Source: an uncultured Bacillota bacterium (GTDB lineage Bacteria; Bacillota; Clostridia; Peptostreptococcales; Anaerovoracaceae). From it: a DNA stretch of 64,000 bases. The stretch covers positions 1-64,000 of the forward strand of contig CASFAX010000004.1 in the NCBI GenBank assembly GCA_949292945.1, written 5' to 3'. Under the pieces are notes generated by a model. It saw only the letters and a list, made by a program, of their open reading frames with translations. It searched no databases and had not been told where the DNA came from. This document shows, one piece after another, positions 53,958-61,526 of the stretch. The position numbers and the translations under genes are program-made. Positions within the stretch are counted from its first letter, which is position 1. Each line of letters starts with the position of its first letter.

Positions 53958-55079
53958 ATGAAAATCGGAGTTATCAAGGAGATAAAGGAAAGCGAATACA
54001 GAGTCGCTGCAGTTCCTTCCGCAGTAGCAGAACTGGTAAGGCACGGCCATACCGTTTACGTAGAGCACGATGCGGGAATCGGCAGCGGTTACTCCGACGA
54101 GGATTACGCAGAGGCCGGGGCAGAAATAAAGATGACTGCCGAAGAGCTATGGACGTCATCGGATCTCATCTACAAGGTAAAGGAGATTTTCCCGGAGGAG
54201 TACAAGTATCTCAGAGACGATATGATCGTCATGACCTACATTCACTCCAATGCCCATAAGGATCAGACGGAAGCTCTGATGAAGAGCAGATGCACCAGCA
54301 TAGCCTACGAGGACATCTCCGACGACAGGGGTCAGTGGCCGCTTCTTTCGCCTATGAGCGAACTGGCAGGAAAGGGAGGATTCCTTGCAGCTCTCCACTT
54401 CTCCCAGACCATAAACGGCGGAACAGGACAGCTTCTCGCAAACGTATGCGGAGTCGCAACTCCTGTAGTTACCATCATAGGCTGCGGACACTCCGGAATC
54501 GGCGCATGCGAACTGGCTTCGGGATTCGGCAACAGGGTAAACATGCTGGACGTAAATTACGATGCCATGCTGAAGGCAAAGGAGAGATTCGGAGACAACG
54601 TAAGCTTCCTGTTCTCCAACAGGACGAACCTTCTCGAATGCCTCAAGGTTTCGGACGTAGTTATAAACTGCATCCTCTGGCCTAAGACCAGAAAGGATCA
54701 TCTTATCTACAGAGAAGATCTGAAGCTTATGAAGAAGGGTGCCATGATCATAGACGTTGCCTGCGATGACGAGGGAGCAGTGGAAACATGCCGCTCCACC
54801 ACTCACAAGGATCCGGTATATTACGAGGAGGGAGTTCTCCACTACTGCGTGGACAACATTCCTTCAGCCTTTGCGCGCACTGCATCCACGACTCTCTGCA
54901 ACGCAACGCTGCCTTTCGTACTTGCCATAGCCGACAAAGGCGTAAAGAAAGCTCTCAAAGACGACAAACACCTGAGAAGAGGATTGACAACTTACGACGG
55001 AAAGCTTACTCTGTTAGAGACGGCGGAGAAGCACGACATTCCGTTCACTTCTCCTGACGACATTGTAAAGGAGTTCTGA
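53958..55079 (+). CDS. ald: Alanine dehydrogenase
   Basis: The 373-residue NAD-dependent enzyme converts L-alanine to pyruvate and ammonia. Residues that bind substrate or act in catalysis in characterised enzymes are at the expected positions: Arg15, Lys75, His96 and Asp270. The nucleotide loop is GCGHSG (175-180) rather than the usual GxGxxG spelling GGGVVG, a minor variation. In an amino-acid fermenter it supplies the oxidative half of a Stickland pair with glycine reduction. AGGAGG precedes the ATG, and a DMT exporter gene follows 4 bp later. Confidence 0.88.
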   Translation: MKIGVIKEIKESEYRVAAVPSAVAELVRHGHTVYVEHDAGIGSGYSDEDYAEAGAEIKMTAEELWTSSDLIYKVKEIFPEEYKYLRDDMIVMTYIHSNAHKDQTEALMKSRCTSIAYEDISDDRGQWPLLSPMSELAGKGGFLAALHFSQTINGGTGQLLANVCGVATPVVTIIGCGHSGIGACELASGFGNRVNMLDVNYDAMLKAKERFGDNVSFLFSNRTNLLECLKVSDVVINCILWPKTRKDHLIYREDLKLMKKGAMIIDVACDDEGAVETCRSTTHKDPVYYEEGVLHYCVDNIPSAFARTASTTLCNATLPFVLAIADKGVKKALKDDKHLRRGLTTYDGKLTLLETAEKHDIPFTSPDDIVKEF

Positions 55080-55083
55080 TTTA

Positions 55084-56043
55084 ATGGCTAACGTTATGCT
55101 GATAATTGCTGCGGCAATCTGGGGATGCAACTTCTTCTTCCAGAAGATCGCAGGTCAGTATGTCGAACCTTTCACTTTCATGGCGGCAAGATGCCTGATA
55201 GGTGCTGTGACGCTGCTTTTAATCATAGCCGTTATAAGCGCCCGCGAGAAGAAGGAAAATCGTAAGGCCGCCGAAAGGATGGGAAAGAAATATCTGGATG
55301 AGGCAGAACGGACAGACATAGTAAAGACCGGCAGCAGCGCTGCCGGTCTTAAAAAGCTCATAGCTGTGTCCGCCCTGTGCGGCGGAGTTACGGTAAGCGG
55401 ATCCGTAATGGTACAGTTCGGGCTCATGTACACCGACGTTGCCAAGGCCAGCTTCATAAACGCCCTGTACATAGTTTTCGTTCCCGTAATAGGGCTTATC
55501 TTCTTCAGGATAAAGACGAAGCTGAAGGCGTGGATAGGCGTTGCCATATCCACTGTGGGACTTTATCTGCTCTGCGCCAGCGGAAGCGTGATACTGACTC
55601 CGGCCGATGCCATAATAGTCGTAGCGACCCTGTTCTTTGCCCTTCACATTCAGCTCATATCGAAGTTCGTGCACGAGGTGAACGGCGTTCATCTGGCGTG
55701 TCTGGAGTTCTTCTTCGCTTCGATTTACTGCTGGGTTTTCGCTCTCATCTTTGAGGAGCCGTCTGTCTCGGGGCTTATCTCCTGCTGGGGCAGCCTGGCC
55801 TTTGCCGGAGTGCTGGGAGTCGGAGTGTGCTACGCCCTTCAGGTTACGGCCCAGAAGAGGACGGACCCTACGGTGGCTGCCCTTCTCATGAGCCTGGAAT
55901 CCGTTTTCGGCGCGGCTGCAGGCGTACTGTTTCTCCACGAGACCATGTCGGCAAGGGAAATAGGAGGAGCGATTTTAATAGCCGTCGCCGTAGTCCTCGC
56001 ACAGGTTGAAATAAAGCCGCGGAAGTCAATTGATAAATTTTGA
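55084..56043 (+). CDS. DMT/EamA-family transporter
   Basis: The 319-residue protein has ten hydrophobic segments in two EamA repeats (NVMLIIAAAIWGCNFFFQKIAG at the start, and the second half from about residue 165). A hydrophilic loop of about 35 residues (55-90) lies between the second and third helix. The ending ESVFGAAAGVLFLHETMSAREIGGAILI is typical of the family. It likely exports an amino acid or related metabolite; the substrate is unknown. It is tightly coupled to ald. Confidence 0.86.
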   Translation: MANVMLIIAAAIWGCNFFFQKIAGQYVEPFTFMAARCLIGAVTLLLIIAVISAREKKENRKAAERMGKKYLDEAERTDIVKTGSSAAGLKKLIAVSALCGGVTVSGSVMVQFGLMYTDVAKASFINALYIVFVPVIGLIFFRIKTKLKAWIGVAISTVGLYLLCASGSVILTPADAIIVVATLFFALHIQLISKFVHEVNGVHLACLEFFFASIYCWVFALIFEEPSVSGLISCWGSLAFAGVLGVGVCYALQVTAQKRTDPTVAALLMSLESVFGAAAGVLFLHETMSAREIGGAILIAVAVVLAQVEIKPRKSIDKF

Positions 56044-56045
56044 AC

Positions 56046-56100
56046 AAAAAGGCCGAAATGGGAGTTTTTTTGCTTGCATTTGCGGCCTTTTTATTTTATT
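56046..56100 (+). terminator. Terminator after the DMT transporter gene
   Basis: AAAAAGGCCG pairs with CGGCCTTTTT around a 27 nt loop and is followed by ATTTTATT. Confidence 0.85.
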
Positions 56101-56131
56101 ATAGGTATAGACGCGAGGGTGGGAAACGCCT

Positions 56132-56159
56132 TTGTCTATAGAAAATTTTTATCGATAAT
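56132..56159 (+). promoter_or_regulatory. Candidate sigma-70 promoter of the riboswitch operon
   Basis: TTGTCT (56132-56137) and GATAAT (56154-56159) are spaced 16 bp apart. TATAGAC at 56106-56112 and GTCTATA at 56134-56140 form an inverted repeat around the -35. Confidence 0.5.
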
Positions 56160-56174
56160 TTAATATGCAGGATG

Positions 56175-56390
56175 AGACTTTCCGGGAGAGAGCCGGGCAT
56201 ACCGGCCGCCGAAGAGGCAAGCCGCATTTTCAGCTAAGGCGGTGAAACTTTCAGGCAGAAGGACTGGGAAGTGTACTGGATTCTGAATTTTGTTCCGGCT
56301 AAATGACTAATCTATGTGACGCCGGGCTTTGAGCGAAGGACAGAAAGGACGATTATGCCGGATAGCTTATTCGGCTGTCGTCCTTTTATT
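56175..56390 (+). promoter_or_regulatory. Glycine riboswitch with intrinsic terminator
   Basis: The aptamer signature includes GGGAGAGAGCC, CCGCCGAAGAGGCAAGC (about 56206-56222) and CTTTCAGGCAGAAGGACTG (about 56249-56267). A degenerate GAGCGAAGGACAGA further on may be the remnant of a second aptamer. The expression platform is AAAGGACGA...TCGTCCTTTTATT (56344-56390), which should terminate transcription unless glycine is bound. Glycine would thus switch on its own reductase. Confidence 0.85.
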
Positions 56391-56405
56391 GTTGTGAAGG
56401 AGGTG

Positions 56406-56792
56406 GTGAGACTGGAAGATTACGTAATCGTCACCAATAACCCTCTGGTGGAAGAAAGAGAAGGGAAAACCCATACGGTAGAGCTTTACGACGTGGGAAT
56501 AGAGGAGATTCTCAGGCTCATCAGAGACAGGGTGCACAGCGGACAGCGCCTTTTGACCCATCCTCTTTCAGGAAGTGTTAAACCGGGAGAGACGCCGTAT
56601 AAGTCGGTGCTCATGACCCGGGGAAAGGAACCTTTCGACCTGATGTCGGTGGAGCTCATTCAGAGCGCCATAGAGGCGTGCGGAAAGTTCAGCTTTAAAA
56701 GGGACGAGTACGACGAGAGAGCCATGAGAGACTTCAGGATAATCGACTGGACCCTTATAAAAAGTGCGCTGGAATCAGCAGATTCATTTTAA
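56406..56792 (+). CDS. grdX: GrdX-family protein (copy 2)
   Basis: The product, about 128 residues, is similar to copy 1: YVIVTNNPLVEE, RLIRDRVHSGQRLLTHPLSGSVKPGETPYKSVLM. The function of GrdX is unknown. The start is uncertain: AAGGAGG at 56397-56403 is followed by in-frame GTG at 56406 and CTG at 56412. The spacing favours a codon slightly downstream of GTG, but CTG starts are rare. It is the first gene of the glycine-riboswitch operon. Confidence 0.8.
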   Translation: MRLEDYVIVTNNPLVEEREGKTHTVELYDVGIEEILRLIRDRVHSGQRLLTHPLSGSVKPGETPYKSVLMTRGKEPFDLMSVELIQSAIEACGKFSFKRDEYDERAMRDFRIIDWTLIKSALESADSF

Positions 56793-56813
56793 TAAAGTGA
56801 GGAGGTAGTTATT

Positions 56814-58094
56814 TTGAAATTGGAAATGGGATACATTCATATCAGCGATATTGAGTTTTCATCCGAATCCAAGATTGAAAACGGAAAGCTGTATGTATCG
56901 ACAGACGCTCTGAAAGCTCTTGTCCTGGAGGACGAGAAGCTTAAGGATGTTTCCTTTGACATTGCAAGACCGGGAGAGAGCGTAAGAATCACACCGGTTA
57001 AGGATGTCATCGAGCCTAGAGTAAAGGTAGAAGGAAAGGGTGGCGTATTCCCGGGAATCATATCCAAGGTCGACACCGTAGGAAGCGGCAAGACCTATGC
57101 TCTTAAGGGAATGGCAGTAGTAACCGCCGGAAAGATCGTAGGCTTCCAGGAGGGAGTTATCGACATGACCGGTCCGGGAGCTGACTATACACCGTTCTCC
57201 AAGCTGATAAACCTGGTAATGGTATGCGAGCCTGTTGACGAGATCGAGCCTCATGAATACGAGAAGGCTGTAAGAATCGCAGGATTCAAGGCTGCTGCTT
57301 ACATCGGAGAGCTGGCTAAGAGCCTGACTCCTGACGAGACTAAGGTTTACGAGACTGAAACTATCAAGGAAGGAATGGCTAAGTACCCTGATCTTCCTAG
57401 AGTTGCATACGTTCACATGCTTCAGAGCCAGGGACTTCTGCACGACACTTACGTATACGGCGTAGATGCAAAGCAGATTCTTCCTACCATGCTTAACCCT
57501 ACAGAGTGCATGGACGGCGCTATCGTTTCCGGAAACTGCGTATCCGCATGCGATAAGAACCCGACCTACGTTCATCAGAACAACCCTGTAGTTCACGACC
57601 TTCTGGAAGAGCACGGAAAGACCATCAACTTCGTATGCCACATCGTAACCAACGAGAACGTATATCTGGCTGATAAGCAGAGATCTTCCGACTGGACTGC
57701 AAAACTCTGCAAGATGCTCGACCTTGACGGTGTAATCGTATCTCAGGAAGGCTTCGGAAACCCTGACACCGACCTGATCATGAACTGCAAGAAGATCGAG
57801 GCAGAGGGAATCAAGACCGTTATCATCACTGACGAATATGCAGGACGCGACGGAAAATCCCAGTCACTGGCAGACGCAGACGCTGCAGCTGATGCTGTTG
57901 TAACTGCAGGAAACGCAAACCAGGTAGTAGTTCTTCCTAAGCTCGACAAGGTTATAGGAACTCTGGACTACATCACCAAGATTGCAGGCGCCAGCGAGAA
58001 CACTCTCAGAGAGGACGGCAGCCTCGAGGTTGAGATTCAGGTTATTACAGGTGCTACCAACGAAGTTGGATTCACTACGTTAAGCGCCAGATAG
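56814..58094 (+). CDS. grdE: Glycine reductase component B precursor (GrdE, copy 2)
   Basis: The 426-residue pro-protein has Cys242 in SGNCVS, where autocatalytic cleavage forms the pyruvoyl-bearing subunit. FQEGVIDMTGPGADYTPFSKL and QEGFGNPDTDLIMNC match the family and copy 1. The glycine riboswitch directly upstream points to glycine as substrate. Translation starts at TTG 56814 behind GAGGAGG. grdB follows 17 bp later. Confidence 0.92.
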   Translation: MKLEMGYIHISDIEFSSESKIENGKLYVSTDALKALVLEDEKLKDVSFDIARPGESVRITPVKDVIEPRVKVEGKGGVFPGIISKVDTVGSGKTYALKGMAVVTAGKIVGFQEGVIDMTGPGADYTPFSKLINLVMVCEPVDEIEPHEYEKAVRIAGFKAAAYIGELAKSLTPDETKVYETETIKEGMAKYPDLPRVAYVHMLQSQGLLHDTYVYGVDAKQILPTMLNPTECMDGAIVSGNCVSACDKNPTYVHQNNPVVHDLLEEHGKTINFVCHIVTNENVYLADKQRSSDWTAKLCKMLDLDGVIVSQEGFGNPDTDLIMNCKKIEAEGIKTVIITDEYAGRDGKSQSLADADAAADAVVTAGNANQVVVLPKLDKVIGTLDYITKIAGASENTLREDGSLEVEIQVITGATNEVGFTTLSAR

Positions 58095-58111
58095 AAGGAG
58101 GAGTTCGGAAA

Positions 58112-59425
58112 ATGTCCAAAATCAAAGTTGTACATTATATAAATCAGTTCTTCGCCAACATAGGCGGAGAGGAAAAAGCCGATTATCCTGCCGAAAAGAG
58201 ACCGGGAGAGGTTGTAGGACCTGGTATGGCCTTCAATGCAGCCTTCGGTGATGAAGCTGAGATAATCGGAACTATCGTCTGCGGAGACACCTACTTCAAC
58301 GAGAACGTAGACAAGGCTACTGCAGACATTCTGGAAATGGTAAAGGAAATGCAGCCGGATCTGTTCATCGCAGGACCTGCATTTAACGCAGGACGTTACG
58401 GCGTTGCCTGCGGAACTATCGCTTCCGCTGTTCAAGAGAAGCTTGGAATCCCTTCCCTGACCGGTATGTACATTGAAAACCCTGGCGTTGACATGTTCGC
58501 ATCCAAGGTTTACATGGTTTCCACTAAGAACAGCGCAGCAGGCATGAGAGATGCCGTTAAGAAGATGGCTCCTCTCGCTCTTAAGCTTGCAAAGGGCGAG
58601 CCAATCGGCGCTTCCTGTGAAGAAGGATACATTCCTAACGGCGTTAGAGTAAACTTCTTCGAAAAGGAAAGAGGATCAAAGCGTGCAGTTGAGATGCTCC
58701 TCAAAAAGCTTGCAGGAAAGGAATACACCACAGAATATCCTATGCCTGCATTTGACAGAGTTGCACCTAACCCTCCGATCAAGGATCTGTCCAAGGCTAC
58801 CATCGCTCTCGTAACTTCCGGCGGTATCGTACCTAAGGGAAATCCTGACCACATTGAAAGCTCCAGTGCTTCCAAGTTCGGTGAGTACGACATCACAGGC
58901 GTTACGGACCTTACAGCTGACACATATGAGACAGCTCACGGCGGATACGACCCTGTATACGCTAACGCAGACGCTGACAGAGTTCTTCCGGTTGACGTAA
59001 TGAGAGACCTGGAGAAGGAAGGCGTTATCGGCAAGCTTCACAATAAATACTACGCTACAGTAGGTAACGGAACTGCAGTAGCATCCGCAAAGGCATATGC
59101 TGCAGAAATCGCAAAGAGACTTATAGCTGACGGAGTAGACGCTGTAATTCTCACCAGCACATGAGGAACCTGTACTCGTTGCGGTGCAACGATGGTTAAA
59201 GAGATTGAGAGAGCAGGACTTCCTGTTGTCCACATCTGTACTGTAACTCCTATTTCCATGACCGTAGGAGCTAACAGAATCGTTCCGGCTATCGCTATTC
59301 CTCATCCGCTGGGCAACCCGGCTCTCAACCACGAGGAAGAGAAGAAGCTGAGAAGAAAGCTGGTAGAGAAGGCTCTCAGAGCTCTCACTACCGAAGTTGA
59401 AGATCAGACCATCTTCGAAGACTAA
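58112..59425 (+). CDS. grdB: Glycine reductase selenoprotein B (GrdB, copy 2)
   Basis: The 437-residue selenoprotein has an in-frame TGA at 59162-59164 (Sec351) in ILTST-U-GTCTRC. It then continues VKEIERAGLPVVHICTVTPISMTVG to TAA at 59425. Family segments are HYINQFFANIGGEEK, AGPAFNAGRYG and VTSGGIVPKGNPDHIE. It takes the substrate from the pyruvoyl subunit and transfers a carboxymethyl group to Sec44 of GrdA. The same SECIS hairpin as in copy 1 follows the TGA. AAGGAGGAG precedes the ATG. Confidence 0.94.
59177..59191 (+). promoter_or_regulatory. SECIS hairpin core (copy 2)
   Basis: CGTTGC-GGT-GCAACG lies at the same distance after TGA as in copy 1. The surrounding bases differ between the copies (CACACG versus TACTCG), so the hairpin is conserved as a unit. 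Confidence 0.7.
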
Positions 59426-59442
59426 TTTGTAACGGAAGCGGA

Positions 59443-59458
59443 CGACAGAAATTTGTCG
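59443..59458. promoter_or_regulatory. Upstream activator site 3
   Basis: CGACA-N6-TGTCG resembles the palindrome at 34905-34920, with GACAG instead of GACAA on the left. It lies 122 bp before the -24 element. It also overlaps a 10 bp inverted repeat, GACAGAAATT (59444-59453) with AATTTCTGTC (59479-59488), that may end the grdB message. Confidence 0.65.
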
Positions 59459-59579
59459 TAAAGCCCGGCTTTGCGCATAATTTCTGTCCATGCTTTGATT
59501 CTCCCGCAGGAGGATGCCGGATTGGAACCTGCGAGGTTTGAAACTGCGGCTGCGGAGAGGATGTAAAGTAGTTAGTATG

Positions 59580-59595
59580 TGGCATGAAAATTGCT
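59580..59595 (+). promoter_or_regulatory. Sigma-54 promoter of grdA
   Basis: TGGCAT-N5-TTGCT is a good -24/-12 element, 59 bp before the grdA ATG. Confidence 0.85.
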
Positions 59596-59653
59596 TATAC
59601 TATAAATTGTCGACTGGCAATGAGACTTATTAATGAGAAAGGAGGACACAGAT

Positions 59654-60115
59654 ATGGCAATTCTTAAGGGTAAGAAAGCTATCATCATAGGTGACAGAGA
59701 CGGTATACCTGGTCCAGCAATTGCCGCGTGTGCAGAATCAGCAGGCGCAGAAGTAGTATTTTCTTCTACTGAGTGCTTCGTCTGAACAGCCGCCGGGGCA
59801 ATGGACTTGGAGAACCAGAAGAGAGTAAAGGAACTCTCCGAGGAGTACGGAGCAGAGAACGTAGTAGTTCTTCTCGGTGCTGCAGAGGGAGAAGCAGCAG
59901 GACTTGCTGCTGAGACAGTAACTCTCGGCGATCCAACGTTTGCAGGGCCACTGGCAGGAGTTTCGTTGAAACTCGCAGTATATCACATCTGTGAACCTGA
60001 AGTTAAAGCAGAGATCGATGAAGCTGTATATGACGAGCAGATCAGCATGATGGAAATGGTGCTGGACGTAGACGACATCTGCAGCGAAATGAATGCAATC
60101 AGAGAACAGCTTTAA
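59654..60115 (+). CDS. grdA: Glycine reductase selenoprotein A
   Basis: The 153-residue selenoprotein has in-frame TGA at 59783-59785 (Sec44) within [18 protein letters not shown], the GrdA signature with Sec44 at its known position. It carries the Se-carboxymethyl group from component B to component C and is re-reduced by thioredoxin. The portion after TGA (from residue 45) has [32 protein letters not shown], as in the family. GAAAGGAGGA precedes the ATG. A weak hairpin separates it from trxB, consistent with the high GrdA expression usual in these bacteria. Confidence 0.96.
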
Positions 60116-60125
60116 TAAGTCAAAA

Positions 60126-60166
60126 TAAAGGGGCGGGGTCTCCCGACCTTCGCCTCTTTGTTTGCC
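60126..60166 (+). terminator. Partial terminator between grdA and trxB
   Basis: AAAGGGGCG pairs with CGCCTCTTT (with G-U pairs) and is followed by GTTTG. It probably reduces, not abolishes, readthrough. Confidence 0.55.
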
Positions 60167-60199
60167 AAAAGAAAATGATTGTAAGGAGAGATGCTTAAA

Positions 60200-61135
60200 A
60201 TGAAAGTTTATGACGTAATCGTAATCGGTGCAGGTCCGGCAGGACTTTCCGCAGGTCTCTATGCAGGAAGAGCAAAGCTTGACACACTGATTATCGAAAA
60301 GCAGAAGTACGGCGGACAGATCGTAATCACATCTGAAATTGAAAATTATCCGGGCGGAACCGAAGGAGAAACCGGTCCGTCACTTATCGAGAGAATGGTT
60401 AAGCAGACCGAGCATTTCGGATGCGAAAAGGTGTTCGACACCATTCAGGAAGTAGAACTTGAAGGCGACGTTAAGGTGCTCAAGGGCATCAACGATGAAT
60501 ATAGAGCTAAGACCGTTATCATTGCAGCAGGCGCTAACCCTATGCCTATAGGATGCCCTGGCGAGAAGGAGCTTACAGGAAAAGGCGTATCCTACTGCGC
60601 TACCTGCGATGCAGGTTTCTTCGAAGACTTTGAAGTCTACGTAGTAGGCGGCGGAGATTCCGCCGTTGAGGAAGCTATCTACCTCACAAAGTTTGCAAGA
60701 AAGGTAACCATCATCCACAGAAGAGACGAGCTGAGAGCAGCAAAGTCCATTCAGGAGAAGGCATTCGCCAACGACAAGATCGACTTCATGTGGAATTCCG
60801 TAGTTGAGGAGATAAAGGGCGACGGAATCGTTGAGTCCATGGTCGTAAAGAACGTAAAGACCGGCGAGCTTACAGAGGTTAAAGCAGACGAAGAGGACGG
60901 AACTTTCGGTATCTTCGTATTCATCGGCTACAAGCCGCAGTCTGCACTCTTTGAAGGAAAGGTTGACATGGAAAGAGGCTACATCCTCACTGACGCCGAC
61001 ATGAAGACAAACATTCCGGGAGTATTTGCAGCCGGAGACATCAGAGCAAAGAGCCTGAGACAGGTAGTAACTGCCGCTGCCGACGGAGCTATCGCCGCAG
61101 TTCAGGCAGGTAAATATATTGAAGAACACGAATAA
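60200..61135 (+). CDS. trxB: Thioredoxin reductase of the grd operon
   Basis: The 311-residue flavoenzyme has FAD motif VIGAGPAGLSAG, redox centre CATC (Cys133, Cys136 from this start), NAD(P) loop GGGDSAVEEA and the C-terminal FAD signature TNIPGVFAAGDIR. It reduces the thioredoxin encoded next. AGGAGAG is followed by ATG at 60191 and, in frame, at 60200; I use 60200 because the sequence then begins MKVYDVIVIGAG as in homologues, but 60191 is possible. Confidence 0.93.
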   Translation: MKVYDVIVIGAGPAGLSAGLYAGRAKLDTLIIEKQKYGGQIVITSEIENYPGGTEGETGPSLIERMVKQTEHFGCEKVFDTIQEVELEGDVKVLKGINDEYRAKTVIIAAGANPMPIGCPGEKELTGKGVSYCATCDAGFFEDFEVYVVGGGDSAVEEAIYLTKFARKVTIIHRRDELRAAKSIQEKAFANDKIDFMWNSVVEEIKGDGIVESMVVKNVKTGELTEVKADEEDGTFGIFVFIGYKPQSALFEGKVDMERGYILTDADMKTNIPGVFAAGDIRAKSLRQVVTAAADGAIAAVQAGKYIEEHE

Positions 61136-61172
61136 TTCAGAAGAAGAGTAATTTAAAAGGAGGATTTCAGAA

Positions 61173-61490
61173 ATGTTAGAACTGGATAAGACCACATTTG
61201 AGCCGGAAGTGCTTAAGGCTGAAGGATATGTTTTAGTAGATTTTTACGGTGACGGATGCGTTCCTTGCCAGGCTCTCATGCCTCATGTACACGCCCTCGC
61301 TGAAAAATACGGCGACAAGATCAAGTTCACCGCTCTCAACACCACCAAGGCAAGAAGAGTTGCTATCGGACAGAAGGTTATGGGTCTTCCTGTAATCGCT
61401 ATCTACAAGGACGGCGAGAAGGTAGAAGAGCTGGTTAAGGACGATGCTACAAAGGAAGCTGTAGAGGCTATGGTTCAGAAGTACGTATAG
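61173..61490 (+). CDS. trxA: Thioredoxin with GCVPC active site
   Basis: The 105-residue thioredoxin has DFYGDGCVPCQALMPH at about residues 23-38. The active site is GCVPC instead of WCGPC, a variant described for thioredoxins of glycine-reducing clostridia and eubacteria. The cis-Pro loop MGLPVIAI is conserved. It passes electrons from TrxB to the GrdA selenol. AAAGGAGG precedes the ATG. It is placed between trxB and grdC. Confidence 0.94.
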   Translation: MLELDKTTFEPEVLKAEGYVLVDFYGDGCVPCQALMPHVHALAEKYGDKIKFTALNTTKARRVAIGQKVMGLPVIAIYKDGEKVEELVKDDATKEAVEAMVQKYV

Positions 61491-61526
61491 GATATACGGG
61501 CTTTCGATATAAGGAGACAGACAGGA

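Larger units (their letters stand above)
56044..56405. promoter_or_regulatory. Leader region of the second grd operon
   Basis: No gene is seen. It contains the terminator of the previous operon, a promoter, a glycine riboswitch and its terminator, listed separately. An open frame starting at 56316 passes through the riboswitch terminator and is not used as the gene start. Confidence 0.8.

Noticed and set aside
59192..59425. Separate small gene of 77 codons
   Set aside because: It is the C-terminal end of selenoprotein B after the Sec codon; likewise 59801-60115 is the end of GrdA.
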